Source: CAYJXK01 sp964374115 (GTDB taxonomy: Bacteria > Patescibacteriota > Patescibacteriia > Magasanikbacterales > UBA922). From it: a stretch of DNA of 49,162 nt. Positions within the stretch are counted from its first letter, which is position 1, and each line of letters starts with the position of its first letter. Of this stretch, positions 15,191-22,476 are shown piece by piece. Location: NCBI GenBank assembly GCA_964374115.1, contig CAYJXK010000004.1:1-49162 (forward strand). The letters are read 5' to 3'. The translations under genes and the position numbers were made by a program. The notes under the pieces are model-generated. The model did no database searches. It had not been told where the DNA came from and worked only from the letters and a program-made list of their open reading frames with translations.

Positions 15191-16300
15191 ATGATCTCCC
15201 GTCGCGAAAACCATATCGACTACCCTCTTTTTATTGCTTTTGCTATATGGCTCTTGTTTGGGCTTGCAATGCTCGCCTCCGCTGGTGCGGCGGTAGGGCA
15301 AGAAAAATTTGGGGATACCTATTTTTTCATCAAGAACCAACTTCTGTTTGGATTGTTCCCTGGCATATGTTTGTGTTTTCTCTTTTGTCGTTTGGATTAT
15401 CGGCTTTTTCGTCGTTTTTCATCTTTGATTTTTGTTGTGACAACCATTCTTCTGTTGTCGGTGTTCATCCCGGGTATTGGTACCAGTCTTGGTACTGGTT
15501 CGCAGAGTTGGATTCATGTAGGAGGGTTGACGCTTCAGCCATCTGAATTGGGGAAACTTGGGCTTATTCTTTTCTTTTCCGGTTTGCTCATACGAAAAAG
15601 TGCGGAATTGCGAAATTTCAAAAAAGGTTTTCTTCCTACCATTGCATTTGGATTGGTTCCAAGCATTCTCGTGGTATTGCAAGGCGATCTCGGCACGATG
15701 TCAATTTTGTTTGTTATTTTTTTATCACTTCTTTTTCTTTCAGATGCGGAGTGGAAACATATTCTTCTTTTGTTTGGTCTTGGAGCAATCCTTTTTGGTG
15801 TGATGATTCTCACTGCTCCATATCGCGCGGCGCGTCTTACCATATTCCTTCATCCAGAGCTTGATCCTCAGGGGTATGGTTATCAAGTGAATCAAGCAAA
15901 AGTTGCCGTAGGATCTGGTGGGCTTTTTGGCCTGGGCTATCATCAATCCAGGCAAAAGTTTCAATATCTCCCAGAGGTGCATGCAGACAGTATTTTCGCG
16001 ATCATTGCCGAAGAAATGGGATTTTTTATCACAACAGGATTTCTCCTTCTTCTTCTCTTTATCGGCATTCGAGGATTTCGTCTTGCGAAGCAGACGCATG
16101 ATGCCTATGCGCGGCTCGTTGTGGTCGGGGTCATGACATGGTTTCTTTTCCAATCGTTTTTGAATATCGGATCCATGGTCGGGCTCCTTCCGCTCACGGG
16201 TATTCCTCTGCCTTTTGTGAGCCATGGTGGCACAGCACTTGCGATTTCGCTTGCGGCGGTCGGGATTTTGTATAATATTAATAGACAGCATGGACAATAA
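15191..16300 (+). CDS. FtsW/RodA/SpoVE family glycosyltransferase
   Basis: SEDS-family membrane protein that polymerises lipid II into glycan strands. The 369-residue chain has about ten helices. Diagnostic segments are GSQSWIHVGGLTLQPSELGKL (long loop after helix 3, about residues 103-123), QGDLGTM (residues 161-167), FGLGYHQSRQKFQYLPEVHADSIFAIIAEEMGF (in parts) and the C-terminal GIPLPFVSHGGTAL. The loop with the catalytic aspartate and the QPSE stretch are intact. FtsW fits better than RodA because murG lies next, as in division and cell-wall clusters, but sequence alone does not settle it. Confidence 0.88.
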   Translation: MISRRENHIDYPLFIAFAIWLLFGLAMLASAGAAVGQEKFGDTYFFIKNQLLFGLFPGICLCFLFCRLDYRLFRRFSSLIFVVTTILLLSVFIPGIGTSLGTGSQSWIHVGGLTLQPSELGKLGLILFFSGLLIRKSAELRNFKKGFLPTIAFGLVPSILVVLQGDLGTMSILFVIFLSLLFLSDAEWKHILLLFGLGAILFGVMILTAPYRAARLTIFLHPELDPQGYGYQVNQAKVAVGSGGLFGLGYHQSRQKFQYLPEVHADSIFAIIAEEMGFFITTGFLLLLLFIGIRGFRLAKQTHDAYARLVVVGVMTWFLFQSFLNIGSMVGLLPLTGIPLPFVSHGGTALAISLAAVGILYNINRQHGQ

Positions 16301-16325
16301 GCACCGTATCGTTTTATTACTTATT

Positions 16326-16516
16326 AGGATGGACGCGTTTGCCATCGGCGTTCACCTCTCTTTTTTCTCGCTGAGGAAACTCGCGTCCTTCTGAGGACCG
16401 GTGATACGCCCCGCAACCGCACACGTCCGGGAACGGGCGCATCACTTCGTTCACACAGTCCTCAAGAGAAAAAAAAGAGGTAGAATGTCTCTTTGAGAGG
16501 CAAACGCATACGTCCT
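16326..16516. repeat. Palindromic repeat L, full-length copy
   Basis: A 191-bp element with related inverted ends: AGGATGGACGCGTTTGCC at the left and GGCAAACGCATACGTCCT at the right. Internal arms also pair: CTCTTTTTTCTCGCTGAGGA with TCCTCAAGAGAAAAAAAAG, and GTGATACGCCC with GGGCGCATCAC. It fills nearly the whole gap between the FtsW/RodA gene and murG and ends seven bases before the murG ATG. Shorter relatives lie at 24730, 30406, 36140 and 48950. Confidence 0.8.
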
Positions 16517-16522
16517 ACATAT

Positions 16523-17596
16523 ATGAAAATTCTCCTTTCTGGCGGTGGTACTCTTGGCCCCGTGACTCCACTTCTTGCGATAGCAGAGGCGATACGTTCG
16601 AAATATCCTGCCGCGAGTTTTGTTTGGGTTGGAACGCCGAATGGCCCTGAGAAAAAATTAGTAGAGAACGCTGGGATTTCTTTTTTTCCGCTTCGATCTG
16701 GGAAACTCCGGCGATACCGATCGTTTTTGAATGTTGTTGATGTATGGAAAACAATGAACGCTTTTTTTTGGTCTCTCCTTTTTTTACGTCGTGAAAAACC
16801 AAATGTGTGTATCTCTGCCGGGGGGTTTGTATCAGTGCCAATTCATGTTGCCGCGTGGATGTTGAGGATTCCGACATGGATTCATCAGCAAGATGTTGCG
16901 GTTGGACTTGCCAATCGTCTCATGGCTTTTTTTGCGACTCGTATTACCACGGCTCTCGAGAGCACGACGGCTTCTCATTTTTTTTCATCCAAAACGGCAT
17001 GGATAGGAAATCCTGTACGGAAAGAAATCTTTTTTGGAAATTCTGAAAGAGGAAGAAAGAGGTGGGGGATAGGCGACACACTTCCAGTCGTGTTTGTCAC
17101 AGGAGGAGGCACAGGAGCCCATTCCCTCAATCGTTTGATTATTGAAGCGCTTCCGATGCTTCAGAGTCACTGCCATGTTATTCATCTCACGGGTCAAGAC
17201 CGTGCAAAAGACATTGTGGATCAGATATCGGAAAAATATGCTTCGTTTTATCACCCTTATTCTTTTTTTACTCATGAAATGGCAGATGCGTATGCGCTCG
17301 CTGATGTGGTCGTCGCCCGTGGAGGTTTTGGCACCATTACCGAATTGGCCGCTCTTTCCAAGGCTGCTATTTTGGTCCCCAAGTTTGGACATCAGGAGAA
17401 GAACATTACATTTTTGGAAGACCGATACGCGGTGATCGCGTTTCATGAGGAGAAAGGAACTGAAGAAGATCTTGCCCGCCACATCCTTGATCTTTTGAAG
17501 GACGCAAAAAAGCGTTCCGAACTCGGCTGTAAACTTCATGAGTCAATCCCGATTCCTTCAGATGTAGAAATGTTTGAATTGATCAAATCCTATTGA
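16523..17596 (+). CDS. murG: MurG-like UDP-GlcNAc transferase
   Basis: Peripheral membrane GT-B glycosyltransferase that adds GlcNAc to lipid I to form lipid II, the substrate of the FtsW/RodA protein encoded upstream. The N-terminal loop reads LSGGGTLGPVTPLLAIAEAI in place of the usual GGTGGHxxPxLA, so the histidine is replaced. Later family motifs are present: WVGTPNGPE, SAGGFVSVP, IHQQDVAVGLANRL, VTGGGTGAHSLN and ARGGFGTITELAAL with the downstream KAAILVPKFGHQEKN. 357 residues. I start at the ATG giving MKILLSGGG; the frame opens ten codons earlier inside repeat L. Confidence 0.88.
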   Translation: MKILLSGGGTLGPVTPLLAIAEAIRSKYPAASFVWVGTPNGPEKKLVENAGISFFPLRSGKLRRYRSFLNVVDVWKTMNAFFWSLLFLRREKPNVCISAGGFVSVPIHVAAWMLRIPTWIHQQDVAVGLANRLMAFFATRITTALESTTASHFFSSKTAWIGNPVRKEIFFGNSERGRKRWGIGDTLPVVFVTGGGTGAHSLNRLIIEALPMLQSHCHVIHLTGQDRAKDIVDQISEKYASFYHPYSFFTHEMADAYALADVVVARGGFGTITELAALSKAAILVPKFGHQEKNITFLEDRYAVIAFHEEKGTEEDLARHILDLLKDAKKRSELGCKLHESIPIPSDVEMFELIKSY

Positions 17597-17636
17597 CCGA
17601 AACAGTGGAAAAGGATATTATATTTTTCGTATTCAT

Positions 17637-17709
17637 GACCCGGTAGCTCAGCTGGTAGAGCAACAGCCTTTTAAGCTGATGGTCGTGGGTTCGAATCCCA
17701 CCCGGGTCA
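17637..17709 (+). tRNA. tRNA-Lys(TTT)
   Basis: A 73-base cloverleaf with acceptor GACCCGG/CCGGGTC, a D arm GCTCAGCTGGTAGAGC, a loop CTTTTAA (anticodon TTT) and a T arm GTGGGTTCGAATCCCAC. Discriminator A; CCA not encoded. It lies between murG and the P-type ATPase gene. Confidence 0.95.
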
Positions 17710-17740
17710 CTCTTAGAACGCTGGACAAGCGTCCTCATCT

Positions 17741-20425
17741 ATGGACTCCCACAGTTTTTCATCCACTGACATGTTTCACGCTCTTCAGGCAGGTGAAGAT
17801 GGGCTTACGACTCATGAGGCACAAGAGAGATTAAAACAGCACGGTTACAACAAACTTCCAAATCCAGGAGATACTGGCGGAGGAATCAAGATCCTTTTTC
17901 ATCAGATTACGAGTCCGCTCATGATCCTTCTTATCATTGCAGGAATCGTGAGCGGATTTGTCGGAGAAATGATTGATATGACAGTGATTTTGTTCACAGC
18001 AGTTGTGAATGTCATGGTCGGATTTTTTCAAGAATATAAAGCAAACAGGGCACTTGAGAAACTACAGCAAATGGTTTCGTATACCGCGCTTGTTTTGCGT
18101 GACGGAATCAAGAGACAGATAGAGAGCGAAGAGATTGTGTCCGGTGATATTCTTGTCCTTGACGCAGGAGAAAAAGTGCAAGCAGACGGCAGGATTCTCC
18201 ATGCGATTGATCTGGAAGTGGACGAATCGTCTTTGACTGGTGAATCAAATCCTATTCGCAAACAGAGTGGGGCACTCCCAAAAGAAACATCGCTCGCCGA
18301 CCGAGACAATATGGTGTATCGCGGTACGACCATCCTATCCGGCAGGGCAATGGTGCTCATCACCGGCACGGGAGCCAAGACCGAGATTGGGAAAATCGCG
18401 CTTCTGGTAAAGGAAACAAAAACAGAACAGACACCGCTTCAGATGCAACTCAAGAAACTAGGGATCCGAGTCGGACTCATTGTTGTTCTTCTCGCGGCGT
18501 TTGTATTTTTTCTTGGATTTTTTTGGTTGAATGACGTGTATCATTTTCTGCAAGTATTTCAAGTGTCAGTCGCGCTTGCCGTTGCCGCCATTCCAGAGGG
18601 GCTTGCCATATCGCTTACTGTGATTCTCGCGCTTGGCATGCGCCAGATGGTAAAGAAAAATGCGCTGGTTCGTCGTCTCGTCGCCGCGGAAACACTTGGG
18701 AGCGTGAGTGTCATTTGCACTGATAAAACCGGCACGATTACCGAAGGCAACATGTCGATCACTCGGGTGATTACTCGTGCTCATGATCTCGATCGCGATG
18801 AAATTCTTACCCTTCGACCTGGAAAAGAAGATCGTCATGGCGATACACTTCTCGCGCTTCGGATCGGGATATTGGTCAACGATGGCATTAGGGAAAAAAC
18901 AGGAGGAGCATGGAGATATCGAGGTGATTCTACAGACACAGGTATCCTCCGAGCTGGGCATGGCATCGGTCTTTCCCGAGAGGAGCTTGATCATGTATTT
19001 CCTCGGAAAGATGAAATACCATTTACGAGTGAGAGAAAATATCAAGCCACACTGCATCATATTGATCATCTTTCTTTTCTCTATGTGAAAGGCGCGTTTG
19101 ATGTGCTGGTGAATCGAACCAGTTTTATTGAAGATGGAGATACGCTTAAACCATTTGGCGATGATGAAAGAACGTTTTTTCAACATCATCATGATGCGCT
19201 CGCGGATCAAGGACTTCGCATTATTGCTGTGGCATACAAAAAGAAAGACGAGCGAATGCAAAAAATTTCTGAAACAGATATACAAGATCTTATTTTTGTC
19301 GGTCTTCTCGCGCTTTCTGATCCAATTCGACCACTCGTGAAAGAAACAATTGCAGAAGCACGAGCCGCAGGAGTGCGCACCATCATGATTACTGGCGACC
19401 ATGCGAGAACGGCTCGCTCGATTGCGGCATCTATTGGTCTTCCGTCAAACGAAGATGATATCTGTGATGGAGAAACATTGGAGAACACATCAGATGAAGC
19501 GCTTCCCCGTCTTGTTTCCAGCGTGTCTCTCTTTGTTCGCGTGAATTCTGTGCACAAAATTCGCATTGTTCAGGCATTGCAGAAAAATGGAGAAGTGGTC
19601 GCCATGACAGGAGACGGGGTCAATGACGCGCCAGCGCTCAAAGCCGCGGATATTGGAGTCGCGGTCGGGTCTGGCACTGATGTGGCCAAAGAAACAGCGG
19701 ATATGATCCTTCTTGACAACGCGTACAATACGATTGTCGCGGCCATTGCCGAAGGACGTCGTATATACCATAATATCAAAAAAGTAATTGTCTATCTTTT
19801 CGCAGGAAGTTTTTCCGAGGTTTTTCTCATTATCGGAAGTATGATTGGAGGGCTTCCTCTCGCGCTCCTCCCAGCGCAGATTCTCTGGATCAATATTATT
19901 GAAGAAACACTGCCTGTCATGGCGCTCTCGTTTGATCGTGGAGAAAAGAGGGATATGGCCGATCCTCCTCGCAAACGAGGCGTGGGTCTTTTTGATCGGA
20001 ACATGATCTGTATGATCCTTGCGACAATTGTTGTTTCAAATGGGGTGCTTTTTATTCTGTTTCTCTCAATACTTTCCCGCACACATGATCAGGCTCTTGC
20101 CCAGACAATGATGTTTGGGAGTATTGGCATTTCGGTTCTGTTCTTTATTTACTCCATCCGTAATATGCGCTATCATATATGGGAAATAAACCCATTTGAT
20201 AATCCGTGGCTCAATGGCGCCGTTCTTGCTGGATTGTTACTGCTTGTTGGAGCCATGTATCTCCCATCACTCCAACTTCTTTTCCGCACCGTCCCACTCG
20301 GGTGGGGAGCATGGATGGTACTCATTGGTTTCGGTTTTTTCCATCTTTCCATTATTGAAGTTGTAAAATATTTTTATGCTCCTCAACATCACACATCTCA
20401 AACGGCTCCGAGATCGCATGCATAG
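17741..20425 (+). CDS. P-type cation-transporting ATPase (P2 type)
   Basis: An 894-residue ion pump of the SERCA/PMCA-like P2 group. In order: N-terminal cation ATPase domain (DGLTTHEAQERLKQHGYNKL), helices 1-2, the actuator domain with TGES in SSLTGESNP, helix 4 with AIPEGLAISLTVILALGM, phosphorylation site Asp328 in CTDKTGTITEGN, a nucleotide domain, hinge motifs TGDHARTA and MTGDGVNDAPALKAADIGVAVG, and six C-terminal helices including WINIIEETLPVMALSFD. The PEGL form in helix 4 fits Ca2+ or Na+/K+-like pumps; calcium or manganese export is the likeliest role, but ion specificity is not proven. The translin gene overlaps its end by 50 bases. Confidence 0.92.
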   Translation: MDSHSFSSTDMFHALQAGEDGLTTHEAQERLKQHGYNKLPNPGDTGGGIKILFHQITSPLMILLIIAGIVSGFVGEMIDMTVILFTAVVNVMVGFFQEYKANRALEKLQQMVSYTALVLRDGIKRQIESEEIVSGDILVLDAGEKVQADGRILHAIDLEVDESSLTGESNPIRKQSGALPKETSLADRDNMVYRGTTILSGRAMVLITGTGAKTEIGKIALLVKETKTEQTPLQMQLKKLGIRVGLIVVLLAAFVFFLGFFWLNDVYHFLQVFQVSVALAVAAIPEGLAISLTVILALGMRQMVKKNALVRRLVAAETLGSVSVICTDKTGTITEGNMSITRVITRAHDLDRDEILTLRPGKEDRHGDTLLALRIGILVNDGIREKTGGAWRYRGDSTDTGILRAGHGIGLSREELDHVFPRKDEIPFTSERKYQATLHHIDHLSFLYVKGAFDVLVNRTSFIEDGDTLKPFGDDERTFFQHHHDALADQGLRIIAVAYKKKDERMQKISETDIQDLIFVGLLALSDPIRPLVKETIAEARAAGVRTIMITGDHARTARSIAASIGLPSNEDDICDGETLENTSDEALPRLVSSVSLFVRVNSVHKIRIVQALQKNGEVVAMTGDGVNDAPALKAADIGVAVGSGTDVAKETADMILLDNAYNTIVAAIAEGRRIYHNIKKVIVYLFAGSFSEVFLIIGSMIGGLPLALLPAQILWINIIEETLPVMALSFDRGEKRDMADPPRKRGVGLFDRNMICMILATIVVSNGVLFILFLSILSRTHDQALAQTMMFGSIGISVLFFIYSIRNMRYHIWEINPFDNPWLNGAVLAGLLLLVGAMYLPSLQLLFRTVPLGWGAWMVLIGFGFFHLSIIEVVKYFYAPQHHTSQTAPRSHA

Positions 20426-20951
20426 TTACCACATGGTGCGACACGAAATTATTCATGACGCGGACGAAGCGCTGCATCATGCCAAGCGGGCGATATTCGC
20501 GCTCCATCGTGACAATCAGGCAGAGGCAAAAGAAAAACTTGCGGCCGCAGAAAAAATTCTACAAGGAGTCCAGAAACGGGCAGAGCGGCTCCCGAGAATC
20601 AAAGACGAGGGGAGTTATCGCGCGGCGATTGAGGAATATACAGAGGCCCAGCTTTTTTTTTGGTTCGTGCGGGGGCTTCCTCTTGGTCCGATAAAAGCCC
20701 TCGCTCTTGAGGATGAATGGTATCTCGCCGGCCTCTGTGATGTGCCAGGAGAGCTCTATCGTTATGCACTCTCTGCCGCGACCGCGAAAAACAGAGAGAC
20801 CGTATCGCGCTGTGTCGAGACAGCGGAGATGATCATAGGACAGCTTATTGAATTTAATCTTACGAGCTATCTTCGCACCAAATTTGATCAGGCAAAGCAG
20901 GCAGTGCACAAGCTCGAGATTGTGGCGTATGAGATGAGTTTAAGGGAATAA
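20376..20951 (+). CDS. Translin-family RNA/DNA-binding protein
   Basis: A 191-residue all-helical protein resembling bacterial and archaeal translin proteins, which form ring-shaped octamers binding single-stranded nucleic acid. Family-like segments are IIHDADEALHHAKRAIFALHR (residues about 25-45), the paired helices around KEKLAAAEKILQ, and the late DVPGELYRYALSA and FDQAKQAVHKLE stretches. I keep the first ATG because the residues before IIHDAD match the usual N-terminal helix; this gives a 50-base overlap with the ATPase gene and implies translational coupling. A clear terminator follows at 20955. The cellular role of bacterial translins is poorly known. Confidence 0.75.
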   Translation: MLLNITHLKRLRDRMHSYHMVRHEIIHDADEALHHAKRAIFALHRDNQAEAKEKLAAAEKILQGVQKRAERLPRIKDEGSYRAAIEEYTEAQLFFWFVRGLPLGPIKALALEDEWYLAGLCDVPGELYRYALSAATAKNRETVSRCVETAEMIIGQLIEFNLTSYLRTKFDQAKQAVHKLEIVAYEMSLRE

Positions 20952-20954
20952 TCA

Positions 20955-20980
20955 AAATACCGCCTTATCGGCGGTGTTTT
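20955..20980 (+). terminator. Terminator after translin gene
   Basis: AAAATACCGCC, a five-base loop and GGCGGTGTTTT form a near-symmetrical stem flanked by A and T runs, just after the translin stop codon. It can work in both directions. Confidence 0.7.
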
Positions 20981-21027
20981 GGTACACACTATTCATATAT
21001 GGGTCTGTCGTCGAATGCGCTTTCGTA

Positions 21028-21071
21028 GCGAAATTTCATAATAGCGATTATGGCCGACATTATGAAATTGC
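21028..21071. repeat. Hairpin element H, copy X
   Basis: An 11-bp perfect stem (AATTTCATAAT 21032-21042, ATTATGAAATT 21059-21069) preceded by GCG and followed by GC. The loop ends in GGCCGAC. The element at 48692 has the same words (GCGAAA before the left arm, GCCGAC before the right arm, TTGC after it) around a different stem sequence. Confidence 0.4.
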
Positions 21072-21126
21072 AGTAGAAATAGTATTCAACGATGGACCCT
21101 TTATACAAATGAACACTGTGCGTGGG

Positions 21127-21176
21127 CCCGGGGACAGCAGACAGGATTTTGTTTCCTGTACATTGCTGGCCCCAGG
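21127..21176. terminator. GC-rich hairpin after 66-residue gene
   Basis: GGGGACAGCA (21130-21139) pairs with TGCTGGCCCC (21164-21173), and ACAGGA pairs with TCCTGT inside. It lies about 20 bases beyond the stop codon of the minus-strand gene at 21195. No T-tract follows, so termination or transcript stabilisation are both possible. Confidence 0.4.
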
Positions 21177-21194
21177 CTGTGCTCGTTGACCCGC

Positions 21195-21395
21195 CTACTT
21201 CTTCGCAACCGTGGTTGCGACCTCGGAGAGGTCCACCACGATCATCATCGGCTCGTCCGAGAAGTTGAGCTCCTCGAACGGGGGAGCATCGGCCTCGATG
21301 ACCATGGGCTCCATCGTGAGGTACTCGACCTCCGTCGACGTGGTGAAGAAGAAGGGAAGGAAAAAAGAAACGAGCATCCTGAGCAGACTGGCCAT
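21195..21395 (-). CDS. 66-residue secreted or membrane-anchored microprotein
   Basis: I do not recognise this product. Expression signals are strong: AAGGAG lies seven bases before the ATG, and TTGACA-17-TATATT lies about 150 bases upstream with a large hairpin between. The protein begins MASLLRMLVSFFLPFFFTTS, a hydrophobic N-terminus that could be a signal or anchor, and continues as an acidic, proline-containing domain (MEPMVIEADAPPFEELNFSD, then EPMMIVVDLSEVATT). Codons are strikingly GC-rich (GAG, CTC, GTC, TCG), unlike neighbouring genes, which suggests recent transfer or strong codon selection. No homologous neighbour helps; a small secreted factor, leader peptide or toxin-like peptide are all open. 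Confidence 0.6.
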   Translation of the reverse strand: MASLLRMLVSFFLPFFFTTSTEVEYLTMEPMVIEADAPPFEELNFSDEPMMIVVDLSEVATTVAKK

Positions 21396-21457
21396 GGGGG
21401 GTCTCCTTATGGTGGCCGGTTGACTACTGGCGTGATCCTTGGATACGAATATATCCA

Positions 21458-21518
21458 GGAGCGCCGTTGAATAGAGAAAATGTTTTTTTTCGCTCTATTC
21501 AACGAAGCTCCTTTTTTT
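21458..21518 (+). terminator. Long hairpin with T-run in 5' leader region
   Basis: GGAGC-GC-CGTTGAATAGAG (21458-21476) pairs with CTCTATTCAACG-AA-GCTCC (21493-21511), followed by seven T on the plus strand. It is a strong plus-strand terminator, yet no plus-strand gene precedes it within 500 bases. On the minus strand it sits in the leader of the 66-residue gene. Confidence 0.6.
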
Positions 21519-21553
21519 GCTTTATGTTCGAATGAACTTCATCAAAACGTGTC

Positions 21554-21582
21554 AATATACCACATTGTGACGCCTTTGTCAA
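21554..21582 (-). promoter_or_regulatory. Promoter of the 66-residue gene
   Basis: TTGACA (21577-21582), a 17-base spacer and TATATT (21554-21559) on the minus strand: a near-consensus sigma-70 promoter, the best in the window. Transcription would start near 21547 and give a leader of about 150 bases. Confidence 0.72.
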
Positions 21583-21649
21583 GAGGGAATCGAACATATT
21601 TAGCCTGTTTTAGCGAAATATGTGTTGTCACTCTCCGCATTAAAGTGAT

Positions 21650-21680
21650 AATAAAATCCTCTACCCGTAGGGAGAGGATG
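21650..21680 (-). terminator. Terminator after 75-residue gene
   Basis: On the minus strand ATCCTCT (21673-21679) and AGAGGAT (21656-21662) form a stem, followed by TTTTAT. It closes the unit of the gene at 21723-21950 before the next promoter. Confidence 0.55.
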
Positions 21681-21722
21681 AAGAGATGGGAGCCCACCGG
21701 TAGGAGGGTAAGGAATGGGGAA

Positions 21723-21950
21723 CTACCGGTGGAAAATGGCGTCGGGAGCGCGCAGGAGGCGATATACGGAGGCGAAAGGGGAAATGTAGATGATTTTGGT
21801 TTCCATTCTCGCAGAAAAAAAACCGTGCTTGGTGTAGATAGGCGTATCCGAAGAAACGAGAACCAAAAAACCATTTTGCTCTTCCCGGACGACGTGCGGA
21901 GGGTTGGTGACGAATAAGTCACCGACTCCAAGTGCGACAAACAACTCCAC
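21723..21950 (-). CDS. 75-residue protein with GTG start, unknown role
   Basis: A small gene supported by its signals: AAGGAGG five bases before a GTG, a TATAAT/TTGGAT promoter with a 16-base spacer, and a terminator downstream. The product starts (M)ELFVALGVGDLFVTNPPHVV and contains short strand-like stretches (GFLVLVSSDTPIY, TKIIYISPFASVYRLL). No membrane segment, cysteine or known motif. The overlapping longer frame to 21542 lacks a start signal and I regard it as a shadow. It forms, with the 66-residue gene, a pair of separate minus-strand mini-operons between the translin and division genes. Function unknown. Confidence 0.55.
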   Translation of the reverse strand: MELFVALGVGDLFVTNPPHVVREEQNGFLVLVSSDTPIYTKHGFFSARMETKIIYISPFASVYRLLRAPDAIFHR

Positions 21951-21962
21951 GACAACCTCCTT

Positions 21963-22021
21963 ATTATAGTACCTTAAAGAAATGATCCAACATTGTCAAG
22001 CGTGATGATGGAGCGTATAAT
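21963..22021. promoter_or_regulatory. Divergent promoter pair
   Basis: Plus: TTGTCA (21993-21998), a 17-base spacer and TATAAT (22016-22021), reading to the FtsB-like gene. Minus: TTGGAT (21985-21990), a 16-base spacer and TATAAT (21963-21968), reading to the 75-residue gene. Confidence 0.68.
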
Positions 22022-22047
22022 GAAGTATGTTATCTGAATTGTGAGCT

Positions 22048-22464
22048 ATGAAGTACGGTCGTTTTTCTTTTCTCACGAAGTTTCTTTCCTCGCCGCGCGC
22101 ATTTTTTGTGCTTCTTCTATTCACCTTCGGGGTAGCGTTTGCGCTTATCCGAGCATGGTATCATCGGTTTACTATTCAACAGGAAATACAAGCGCTCAAA
22201 GAAGAAGTACAGCTCCTCGAGTACAAAAAAATTGAATCATTCAGTCTCTTGCAGTATGTGATGAGCGACGGCTATATCGAAGAAGTGGCACGGACAGAGC
22301 TACAAATGAAAAAACCAGAGGAACAAGTGATTGTGATTGAACCGACGGGTGGAGAAGGAACGCGAAGGCCGCAGGAAGATTCCATGGCTGAGTTACCGTC
22401 TGGCAACAAAATCCTGATGCTAGACAATCCGGGCAAGTGGTGGTATTATTTTACTCGATCTTAA
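22048..22464 (+). CDS. FtsB/DivIC-like septum protein
   Basis: A 138-residue bitopic membrane protein with the layout of FtsB/DivIC: a short basic cytoplasmic N-terminus (MKYGRFSFLTKFLSS), one membrane helix (about 17-36), then a coiled coil (QQEIQALKEEVQLLEYKK) and the DGYIEEVARTELQMKKPEEQVIVIEP segment, matching the family's pattern in which a helix is followed by an A-R-x-ELG-like turn and a strand. The last 40 residues are an acidic extension. FtsB/DivIC connects FtsL and FtsQ to the septal synthase. It is followed 12 bases later by a PpiC chaperone gene, so both probably act at the membrane face. Confidence 0.75.
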   Translation: MKYGRFSFLTKFLSSPRAFFVLLLFTFGVAFALIRAWYHRFTIQQEIQALKEEVQLLEYKKIESFSLLQYVMSDGYIEEVARTELQMKKPEEQVIVIEPTGGEGTRRPQEDSMAELPSGNKILMLDNPGKWWYYFTRS

Positions 22465-22476
22465 TCTTATTTTTAT

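Noticed and set aside
21542..21955. A 137-residue minus-strand reading frame overlapping the 75-residue gene
   Set aside because: It has no ribosome binding site, is serine-rich in the way of shadow frames, and runs across a terminator and a promoter.
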